The notes beneath the pieces are model-generated. The model saw nothing but the letters and a program-made list of their open reading frames with translations. It had not been told where the DNA came from and did not search any database. Shown one piece after another: positions 25,901-34,915 of a stretch of 64,000 nucleotides of DNA (the stretch's first letter is position 1; the number at the start of each line of letters is the position of its first letter). The DNA lies in assembly GCA_014338405.1 (NCBI GenBank), contig JTDE01000264.1:125257-189256 (forward strand), given 5' to 3'. Made by a program: the position numbers and the translations under genes. Source of the DNA: Paragonimus skrjabini miyazakii (lineage: Eukaryota > Platyhelminthes > Trematoda > Plagiorchiida > Troglotrematidae).

Positions 25901-26897
25901 AAATAAACCTCGCCGTTGGTCAACCTAAAGGTTAGGAATAAATGTCCCCCATACTTGATCGATGACGTTGTGCACTTTTCCATTTGATACACATGAAAAC
26001 ACAATTAATTCAGTTACACTTTGCAGCCAGGAGAGTCAAGCGATTGTGCACACAAAAATGTGAATAAGACTTCTAGATCTTGGCTTCATGTCTATGAGGA
26101 TAGTGTGTTGATCTCCACTCGTTTGCAGTTACAAAAAATATGACAGAGCACACATATTCAAACTCTCAGTCGTTCTTCTTTGTGAGCATTGAATCGGTTG
26201 CAACACGTGAAACTTCGTGACTTTTCCGTCACATATGCGTTTATGTTAAAGAATTATATTGGTCACCTTCCTTCTAACACCAACCGAAAACCTAATTAAA
26301 TTCATGCTTTCCAAACCTCAGTCTATTTCTTATCGCAATGTCACCGTCACAAAAGTCTCCCATCTTCAACGCCGGAACAAATGATATATCAAATTTTTAT
26401 TAACGTTGGAAGATGAAACACTCAGTGAATTTCATATGACACAAATATTTGCGTGGGCCACCGAGTGTAAATATTAGACCCCAAGCTAACTGCTGTTGTA
26501 ATGTGGCTCAGCTTGTTGACCATATTCTACGAAGGGCATACAGTTTCTAAAGCTTATTCCAATCCAGCCGAATACAGAAGTTCAGCCATCAAATCTCTGT
26601 TAAACAAACATGTATATCGCGACACTTATCAGAAACATACTTGAGTAATTCTGAATAACATTCTGTGATATTTTGCTGATCCTTAATTTCTGCGTCCTAC
26701 ATAAAGTTTTACAAACTCTTTTGCAAAGTATGGACCTGTAGTTTCAAGTCAAATGATCTGCACTGTAAAGTGACTATGCAATCCGTCAGTTCTGTTGTTC
26801 ATTCTAACGTAAACGCCACATGCTCCATGTCCTCTAGCCCCAAAGACAATTGAAGTATGTTAAAAAAAAGAAGACAAACCGAATGATCTCCAAAAAC
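22925..26897. other. Intergenic region between convergent globins 2 and 3
   Basis: About 4 kb of AT-rich non-coding sequence. I looked for a fourth globin or globin pseudo-exon on both strands and saw none. ORFs (up to 93 codons at 24081-24362) lack motifs. Confidence 0.55.
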
Positions 26898-26903
26898 TTT
26901 ATT
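26898..26903 (-). terminator. AATAAA polyadenylation signal of globin 3
   Basis: The minus strand reads AATAAA at 26903-26898, about 85 nt after the globin 3 stop codon (26988). A GT-rich tract follows, as expected for a cleavage and polyadenylation site. Globins 1 and 2 lack a canonical hexamer this close. Confidence 0.6.
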
Positions 26904-26987
26904 CACAATATTGCAAAATCAGATTGGTCATGTTAAAATGAGTTAAAGTTAATGGAAAGATTTTCAAACAGCATTTAAGTCTTTTGA

Positions 26988-28406
26988 TTATATTTTGCTC
27001 GCAATGGCCGGCATCACGTGTTTCAGCAATTTCTCCATGGCTGCTTTGTTTTCATCTTTTGTGAGCACTTCGTTGAAATACTTGATGAAAACTGGTTCAC
27101 CACTCTGAGATATAAACACAATTTAAAAAATAGCATTTACTCAAAATTGTATTTACCTACGCGTTGCGTAATAATTTTGCAAGTTTATAAGTGTACTTTG
27201 GTGCGCGTCCTGGTTGACATGATTTAATGTTAACCTAGTCAGTTTGTTCTCTAGACTGAAGTTATACATATGAGTTATATACATATATGTATATATGGAT
27301 ACTGCCTTGAATGATACTGTATTTCACACAAGTAAAAAGAGATTTCTTATTTTTTAATCTACCTAAGATTTAACGGGAAAGAATGCGATTCACTATGATC
27401 CACTGTTGACCCATCATATAGACGCAATAAAAACTGTAAAAAAAAACCGGTTATTCATTCAATGTGCATCTCCTCTTTAACCACAGAGGCGTTTTCCGTT
27501 CTAAACTATAAAGCCAGCGTTTTTGAAATACAATGTTTAGAAGAACGTGTATACCATCATTTCTGAGCATACTCAGTTAATCATATCATCTGTAAGTAGG
27601 TGCACAGCAATGCGTGTGAACACAGACAAACAGAACAGATAACATAGGTAGAGCATTTGATACTGCGGCACCACACTTTCGGTGTTTCATTACACGAACC
27701 AGGTTTTGCCATTCCTATCAATTAGCCCTACTTAATTCAAAGTAGATGTTTATTGACCATATATTGGCTAGCATCTTAGTGACGAAAAAGAGAAGTTAAA
27801 TCCCCTTTGGCAAACAGACTTTGCAAAATCCTTCATCCTGTAAAAGGTGTAACGCTCCATGAACCCACTCAGGACAGTCGAATGAAATAAAATGATTTTA
27901 AGGAAACTAGGAAGCAATGTGCAACTAAGTCACAAAACAAACGGTAATATGCTATGCATAAATCTTGAAGCCACGCTTTAAATATATCTGAAAACTTGCT
28001 CTTGAAAACCGTCTCTCGCTCATTTTAGTTAACTCACCAGGAATTGGGCGCTTGTCACATTGCGTGTAGTATGGTCCTTGCTACTCTTAGCCAGAATTGC
28101 TTCTAGTTCACTTGCGTTTGCAGCATTTGTAATTAATAGCTTCAATTCGGTAGCCAGCGTGCGACCATAATATTTTATCCCGTCGGACTGCATAACATTA
28201 TCTAACGTGAGGCCTTGCAGTTTTGAGAACAGGCCGATGTACTCCGGATGGGCAGTGAACAACCTGAAAGCTACGTGTAACACAAAACCCATGAAGCATG
28301 ACGCTTACTCTTTGTAGATTGACATACCGAACTCTTCCAAGTTCTCCAATCTCGGGCCAAGTTCGGCCAACAATGAGTCAACTTCACCCTGTGTCAACAC
28401 CGCCAT
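26988..28406 (-). CDS. Globin 3, divergent trematode-type globin (3 exons, minus strand)
   Basis: Reading the minus strand, exons are 28406-28309, 28263-28038 and 27104-26988, with GT-AG introns of only 45 bp (phase 2, B12.2) and 933 bp (phase 0, G7.0). The product is 146 residues. It is three residues shorter than globins 1 and 2, all in the A-B region of exon 1, while exons 2 and 3 have identical lengths. Pocket residues are Tyr31 (B10), Phe45 (CD1), Tyr65 (E7, in IKYYGRTL) and His97 (F8, in DHTTRNV). The N terminus MAVLTQGEVD matches the MAPLTQAEVD start of the others, fixing the ATG. It is convergent with globin 2. It is clearly more diverged from globins 1 and 2 than they are from each other, so it is probably an older paralog. 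It has its own TATA box and an AATAAA. Confidence 0.94.
27276..27297. repeat. AT-rich palindromic microsatellite in globin 3 intron 2
   Basis: TATATACATATATGTATATA is a perfect palindrome inside the long second intron of globin 3. It is the same motif type as the one at 48.2 kb. Confidence 0.8.
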
Positions 28407-28462
28407 TTGGTGACTGCACTTAAGATCGCGTCGTTATCTGACTGTCCGCGTACATGGGCCGC

Positions 28463-28470
28463 TTTATATA
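28463..28470 (-). promoter_or_regulatory. TATA box of globin 3
   Basis: On the minus strand TATATAAA spans 28470-28463, about 57 bp before the globin 3 ATG at 28406. This is the same spacing class as the TATA boxes of the other two globin genes. Confidence 0.6.
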
Positions 28471-29784
28471 GTTTAGTGGGTTTGTGCACAACCCTCGTAT
28501 TGCTACACGTAAACGAAATTGGTCCGCTCGGATTATTGATTTCCGCACGCGGCTTTGGTGACAGCAGATAATCCGCCTACCACCTAGGTGCATTAGTGAA
28601 GCAAGTGGGTTTGTACTACAGCATACGACGTATCAGTAAACGGACGCACTCAAAAGCGTTCGATCTGATAAACGGGGTGATAACTGAAACAAGTAGCACG
28701 AACAACCATTTGCTATTGTTTTAAGCTTCACTCTCAACATTTTACATTTTGAGCCATGTGAAAATATTCCACTATTCAGGGTTATTCCGAACGCAGGTCT
28801 ATAATTTTCGAACTTAAACTTACTACAAACTGTTTCACATTGAGATTGTAGCACTGGTTGAACTTAATAGGGCAGTTGTTTCGAAAATCATCTATTGGAA
28901 CGTTAATAAGGTTGTACTCACAAGTTCTTATTCTATCAGCACGATGTCATCGGCAAACACAAACATTACAGTAGTTTCTATTCTACTGGTTAATTTACTC
29001 CAAAAACAGGCATCGTCGTTTGTTTGTTCTGCAACAAAGTTTGTATTCGGATACAATTAATTTGAAATCTACTTTAAACAGTTTGCTCAGCATTCACATC
29101 GTTTAAACTATATGGAGACGGGTCGGTTGTTGGCCCGATCAATTTAGAAGGCTCCATCTGGCCCGAACGTAAGGTAGAACTACGGTATCATAGTGAACAT
29201 TGCTGATGCTAATTCCAGACAACCAGAAGAAAGGATAAACCAAAAGGCTAACCTAAGATATGCCGTCTTTGTTTGTAGGCTGGCCTACTTGTAAGGAGGT
29301 CTGCAACAAATTGTGTCCGAAAGAATACATCGCCTTTTTTGTAACCCGCTCAGCTGCAAATATTTCTGGCGCAGGTTGAACGTCAATTTCGAGAGCATAT
29401 AAGGTGTCCGATTCATTATAACCGATAACCATAATACTTACTACGGACAGACCCAAATGTTAATGAAAATCTAAACTGTCACTTCTTTCTAAACGTTAAC
29501 TTGTCAATATAAATGCAAAAGTTATGATCAAACGTGAGAATTGTTCACATAAGATCAACTCGATCCTCCTTTACTTCTCAATACTCAATGAAGTGCTCAG
29601 TACAACTAGTTGATCGTCTTTTTTCAAACTGACCGACTAAACATGATCGGGAGGCAATCCATTGGACGTAACGACATAGGTAGTATATCTCCGATCGAAG
29701 TGGTCAGACAACCATAGCAATGGTCACAAGAGAATATGGTCGAATGTTGTCATAATACTCTACACTCATGCATAATGTAAGATC
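28471..29784. other. Globin 3 upstream region
   Basis: No gene or repeat recognised before the SINE copy at 29.8 kb. Distal regulatory elements cannot be judged. Confidence 0.5.
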
Positions 29785-29918
29785 AATGGCATAATAGTCA
29801 AAACAGTTGTTCCATATGTACATAAACGAGACTTAAAGTCTCCGACACGACAAAGATATTTGCTACTGACAAGCTTTACCAGGAGCAAAACTCAAGTCTA
29901 GTGCTTCATTTCATAACG
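29785..29918 (+). repeat. SINE copy with partly decayed hammerhead
   Basis: This plus-strand copy has a degraded head and a hammerhead-like block at 29860-29908. The core reads CTGACAA instead of CTGATGA. Stem II GCTT/GAGC still pairs with one wobble, GAAA has become AAAA, stem III is CTCAAG with one mismatch, and the GTC-TAGTGC cleavage and stem I arm is intact. The alignment with the 32.2 kb copy is continuous from the B-box region onward. Confidence 0.65.
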
Positions 29919-31514
29919 AACTGCTTGACTGGCTTAATCGAATGAGAAAACCGGAGAAGTTTGAGAGTGATGTTCAATTCAATATTATTATATAAAATTT
30001 ACTATCTGAAACTTTGAAAATAGTTTGCTTATAGAGACGAAAACGACCGTCTGAGGAAATTTGGAAGGGACTTGTAAATGAAGCTGTCGTTAACAGTAAT
30101 AGAAAACATCGGAAAGTTTTTTGTTGACAAGTTTCGTGTATATGGCGCTGTTAATAGTTAACATGCAGAAATTTCGTTAAGTTTTCTCATGGCATGGTGT
30201 TTTTGTCGCATGCAACTTCATCTTTGTGGCTTATATTGTTAGAAATCATTTCTGTCATCTAAACTCTACTTGATTCCGGAAGTGTTGCATCACAGAACAG
30301 CGAAAGTGATTAACTCAGAAGCACTCTGGATTGCTCGGTTTTCCCGATTGTTTTGTTAAACGGGCACTCGGAAAAAATTCATTTAGTCGTTGTCGCTATT
30401 ATTAGGGTAATTGTTGTTGTCGTTTTATCTATAGTTTTTGTTCTTACGGCTGCCCTCATTTTTGTCGCTGCTGCCGTTGTTGTTGTTGTCCTCGTTGTTA
30501 CTGAGCCACTGTAGCGCAACCGTGTGACACGAAACAGCTCAGTCTAACTTTTTTCGCTAGAGCTGATCAAAGTACACCAAAGTTCACATTAGAAGCGGTA
30601 TACAATAACCAATAAATTACATTGTAAGTTGTAGTTTGCTTGACATGCTGACTTATTCATGCCGTCTTATAGATAGGTCAAAACAGAGGTTAGCATTCGA
30701 CTAAGCAAATGTGCGTTCCAATCGTATTTCTCGTGTAAACGTGTATGGTGGTTTTGTGATAGGATTCAGTAGTGAGCTGGCGAAAACCGGTATCATAATG
30801 GCCAATTTCTTGCCATAACTGCATATCAATTTTGAATTGTTGTTAAATCGAAATGTTATACCAAAAAAGGCACTGTAGACACTGTTTAGTAGTACTGAAT
30901 CAATGAGCATATTATGTTGGTTGACTATGGTTTTCTCAGACAGAAACGTTTACTCTCAAATAATAGGTAATGACTCCATGATAATCCATCGGCTGACAAA
31001 CAGAAACTACTGGGAGTTTCACAAACTCATTGTTTCTTGTTTATCGTCAGTGAACACGGATAAATAAAGCCAGATAGGAGCAGTTAGAACCAATTTAAGA
31101 GATAGGACGAGACATGAAAATTCACAGCACTCGCTGATAAATCGTGCTGTTGAAAGTCTGATGGGTAGTTATGATACTGTGACAACTGTTAAGTAGAAGA
31201 ATAACGCGTTTTCATGAGGATCCAGACATCTGTGCTACCTATACCGGGAAATGAATGCACGGTTGTGCAGCAGCTATTGAATAATATCAACACAACTGTC
31301 GATTTGTACACACATCTTTACCCCTCACTAGTACAAGTTGATCTTGATTCTGTTTCATATCATATGTAGCCAACTCCACGATGTACCGGATGAGGTCCTG
31401 AGTTAGGTACGTTATGGTATTCAGTAAAATAGACCAAATGTTTTTCTGCTTCAATTGGGAACACATTTAAATGAAGAGTACCAGAGTGTGTTTAAAGGAA
31501 CAAGTTTATTTTGT
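29919..31514. other. No gene seen
   Basis: Contains only the trinucleotide tract at 30400-30510. Confidence 0.55.
30400..30510. repeat. GTT/GCT-rich trinucleotide tract
   Basis: Imperfect GTT/GTC/GCT/GCC triplets over about 110 bp (TTGTTGTTGTCG and GTTGTTGTTGTTGTCC blocks). Low complexity; apparent leucine/valine-rich reading frames through it are artefacts. Confidence 0.7.
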
Positions 31515-31650
31515 CCTCAAATGAGACCTATGTTTATAGGTCAACGCGACTTTTATCCGGAAGTGAATTGGAACTCATATTCCGATCTCCAAAATAGGCA
31601 CATATTACTGATGAACTATAACAAGAATAAAATTCGGATTTCATAAATCT
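31515..31650 (+). repeat. Possible SINE copy with CTGATGA core
   Basis: TACTGATGA at 31608-31616 is preceded by a segment resembling the SINE head (GGTCAACGCG and GGAACTCATATTCCGATCTC) and followed by AAGAATAAAATTCGG in the position of stem II, GAAA and stem III. Stem I does not pair. Homology is weaker than in the other copies. Confidence 0.4.
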
Positions 31651-32159
31651 TCATTAAAGGGGCTCACTGAAAAGTCTGTCAGAGCACTTAATCCTTGGTC
31701 AGCGTACAACTCCAATTAACTGGTCATGTAGTCTTGAACATGAATCTAAATTTCCCATTATATTACACATTTCTGCCAGGTAGCATTAATTCGATGCAAG
31801 CCTTGTTGGGCATGTGACTAAACACACAGTCAGCTCAATGTTCTTAGCTGATTGCAATCGTATTGGGTTGAGTGAAGCACTCAAACCGGTGTAGCCAACT
31901 ATATGAAGGTCACATAGTGTGCTGTCAATAGTAGCCTCAGAATCAGGCGGGAGACACACGTTGGTGCTGATGACCTGGTGGCAGCTGTGTTGTCCAGACT
32001 GGTTCCACTGACTGACTCATAAAACGGTTTTTCTAAACCAATGCCACAGTAAACATCAATACTTTGTTTATCTCCCATGTAGTACCCCGTAGCTGTTTGT
32101 GAACAACACAATAGATTTAGGTTATTTCGAAATTGAACACCCACACTCGATCACGGCGT

Positions 32160-32335
32160 TCGCATTCAGATAAGCCTTTCGGCTAGCCCACTTCGAAAGG
32201 AAGCACTAGACTCGAGTTTCGCTCTTATTAGAGCTCATCAGTAGTGCATATCCTTGTCCGGATCGGAGTTTGCACTCTGACCCTCGTGCTTGTGAGACTA
32301 GCGTGTTAACCACCACGCCAGCAACAATAGATTTA
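32160..32335 (-). repeat. tRNA-derived SINE copy carrying the intact hammerhead
   Basis: On the minus strand a tRNA-like head (about 32325-32262) has an A-box-like TGGCGTGGTGG and a B-box-like TGCAAACTCC. A CTCACAA segment resembles a Val (CAC) anticodon loop. The hammerhead (32255-32197) follows directly, and then a second hairpin with arms CCTTTCG/CGAAAGG (32200-32194 and 32181-32175). Order and orientation match other copies near 1.4, 29.8, 34.8 and 58.6 kb, so this is a family and not a coincidence. It is presumably transcribed by RNA polymerase III and mobilised by a LINE. It carries no ORF. Confidence 0.75.
32197..32255 (-). ncRNA. Hammerhead ribozyme, minimal type I, apparently intact
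   Basis: Read on the minus strand. Outer stem I is AAGGA (32255-32251) paired with UCCUU (32201-32197). An internal loop follows, UAU against U. Inner stem I is GCACUA (32247-32242) paired with UAGUGC (32208-32203). Then come CUGAUGA (32241-32235), stem II GCUC/GAGC (32234-32231 and 32224-32221) with a six-base loop, GAAA (32220-32217), stem III CUC-GAG with no loop (32216-32211), and UC (32210-32209). With the last stem III G this forms the GUC triplet, so cleavage is predicted between 32209 and 32208. Every conserved core base is present. Minimal hammerheads with tiny stem III are known in schistosome SINE-like repeats and in PLEs. Loopless stem III motifs are often more active as dimers. 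Activity is not shown. Confidence 0.85.
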
Positions 32336-33029
32336 GTCGATTACATTAAAATGAATGAGATGAACCACCTGTGTATATCATTGGATTAGATTATTTTCGC
32401 TGTTAGTGAAGCGTCAAGTTAACCGGAAACAAGCCTTACCGATAAGGGTATATTCCATTGATACACAACATTTCTGTACTGCTTTTTGAAGTTATCCGGA
32501 CATCTTGCAACGTGTCACAAAACAGAAACACGTTACTGGGCCAGCAAAATCGATCTTGTAAGACAGCATGACTGTTATGGATTCCCGTGCTTGTATAAAA
32601 AGTTTTCTGGGTGACCTCCACAACCTTACTGTGTTTTTTCCAATCAGGGATACAACGGTTGTCAAGCTTCACATCGTGACCTTTTATGTTTCGATGACCT
32701 TCTCATTCCATTAGAAAACTCAGCATTGTTGTCAACAGAACCTTTTATACTGTTAAATTGCCTGTCTGCTTCAACTACTCTCCAGCCTTGAGTTCAAGGT
32801 TAGAGGAAAAAGTGTCTAGTTCTGTGAATTCTTTTCGTGTATGTCAATTTACTCGTTCCTATGGCACTTGTTACCCAGGTTAAACGACTAGACGTTTATC
32901 GCAACGCATCCATTGACATCATTCGACGTGGATCAATAGTGGAATCCCGAGACAATAACTAGCGCAACCGTGGCATATCTTGTCGATTAGCGTCATATCA
33001 GCAACCAGATTCTTATTTTCGTACGACTT

Positions 33030-33200
33030 ACCGAGTTAAGGCAGTAATTTGAAAGCCGTGAGATGCCGAATTTAGGCTATAGTTGAGGCGATCGGAATTC
33101 GATTGAACGATTATGCGCATTCAAGCGCTTTGTTCCGAGTTTTGTCTGCCATGGCCAACCATCAACACCCAACCGGTCAAGATGTCGCGGTTCCAGGTTT
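33030..33200 (+). repeat. Dispersed repeat R2, copy b
   Basis: Second copy of the R2 landmarks described at 17.5 kb. It lies just upstream of R1 copy b, so R1 and R2 could be parts of one larger element, although their orientations differ here. Confidence 0.4.
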
Positions 33201-33334
33201 GTCATAGTCGTGAATTAGTTGTATAAAAACTTTGTCGCCAAGTGTAACTGTGACGTAGTGGGCCTCATTAGGAAGTGCTATCTGTTTTTTTTCGTTCAGC
33301 TGTAACACCAAACACAGATACAAACATAAGGTAT

Positions 33335-33565
33335 TTGAGATGAGACCCAATTATGAAAAATTAGGTCTTCCGCTGCATTCGAACCAGCGAGAGAAACAGC
33401 ATGTTCAAACACAGCGAGCGCCAGAAAACCATACCAGGAGCTCCAAAATTTCACACTTGGACTCGGTTGCCCACCTGTCCCATTGTCTCATAAGGAGTCC
33501 GCCAAGGGATCGACTGCCCCGGCAGGATATCTCGAACAGCTCAGACTGGATTCCACTAACACCAC
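33335..33565 (-). repeat. Dispersed repeat R1, copy b
   Basis: Minus-strand copy of R1. It starts (5' on minus) near GGGGCAGTCGATCCCTTGG and ends at the AATTGGGTCTCATCTC block. The 154-codon plus-strand ORF over this region (33340-33804) is antisense to the repeat and unsupported. Confidence 0.65.
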
Positions 33566-34767
33566 TGTTGAGCACAAACACTGTATTACTAAGTCTTTTA
33601 TTTGGTCTACTGATGAATAACAGGAGACGAGCTTGTTCGTTATTTTCTTTTTCTGATTACCACTCCAGAAGTTTTCAACCATTCAGACTGTGTTTACTGT
33701 GCTGCCTCAGTGACTTATATGATCCAGAAAATTCGTACCTCGCTTTGCATACGAGGGCCCGAAGCAGTACCGAACAAACGCTAGCCGGTTTTTCTCTCCA
33801 GTGATCATTCCTCTGCGCTAATTTGTAATGGTTTGTTCATAAGTACTTAATCTACATGCATGCACCTTCCAAAAGGCATAGGTTTGTCGGTTTCACATTT
33901 AGTTGCTAACCTCAACAGAGGATTTGTTGTTTATTGTACCCTTGGGTCTGCGAAGTTTACTTGTCGTTCGTTGTTGTTTTGTTCCTTTTGAATACCAATA
34001 ATTTAGGTTTGTTACAACATATATCTCATTGTTTTTCTTGTCAGTTATATCATAGTAATAACCACTCAAACTTGTTTTGTTCTTTGGGATCAGAAATGCC
34101 CGGAAGTCATTCATTATTAGAAAGATAACTTTTGGGCATCGATTGTATCTAAGTGGTTTACTGCTTACAAAGACGATTAAGCGAATATTTCCACTATGTT
34201 TCATGCTCTGAGGATGATTTCGTTATGTACAAACAGTAGTACGGAGAAAATGTACGATCAAAAGTGTGTTACCGGTAAGAATAACCGTTTGATTAATGTG
34301 GAATTAGCAGCTGTTTCACGGCCGAATGGCAGGATAAAGCTTACAAATCTAAAAACCACTTTAGTCCGTGTAGTTGGGTTCTGTTGTAAACTCAATTCTG
34401 ACTTTTGAAAAGTGACCTATAATGGCTCAGTTTACGATACCATCAACCGCCCCACGTTTACCTGAGTACACAGTCCAAACCCCTTAGTATAAACTTTTAT
34501 TATCCCGTATGAATACGGGCACACGCATTCCGTCGAATTTAATATTGGTAATTTGTACCTGGAATGAACAAAGCGCATGCCGTAGGATCAAATTACCATC
34601 CTCAAAGTGTTTACACTGTTCGGAGTTGTTCTTTCGGGAGCGTTTTGAGTTAAGGTTGTCTGATTGACAATGAATCCCAACGGTTCAGCAGTGCCGTCGT
34701 ATTTACAAACTCAACATAATTCACAGTTGATCGAAACATTAGCATTCCCATAAATATATCAGTCAGA

Positions 34768-34915
34768 CCCTTTTGAAATAGGCCTTACATTTGAGTTTTA
34801 CTCTTGCTAGAACTCATCAGTAGTGCACATCTTTGCCACCGCTAGAGTTCGAATTCCGCTAACGTTTCCACAAGGCACCCATGTTAACCACTGCACCAGT
34901 GATCTCATAGTAGGC
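34768..34915 (-). repeat. SINE copy with decayed hammerhead
   Basis: On the minus strand this copy has the tRNA-like head (GTGGTTAACATGGG and a B-box-like GAATTCGAACTC, 34903-34845), followed by GCACTACTGATGAG, identical to the 32.2 kb copy. After that the core breaks down. GAAA has become AAAA, stem II pairs only through wobbles, and the GUC site and 3' arm of stem I are lost. It is expected to be non-cleaving. Confidence 0.7.

Noticed and set aside
22925..26987. Fourth globin between globins 2 and 3
   Set aside because: No exon-2-like block (KLQGL or IKYYA) on either strand.
32262..32326. Genuine tRNA gene
   Set aside because: A and B boxes are present, but the acceptor stem does not close and the same head recurs in other copies, so it is a SINE head.
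33340..33804. 154-codon plus-strand ORF, one of the longest in the window
   Set aside because: Its first half is antisense to dispersed repeat R1 and it shows no recognisable family or splice support.
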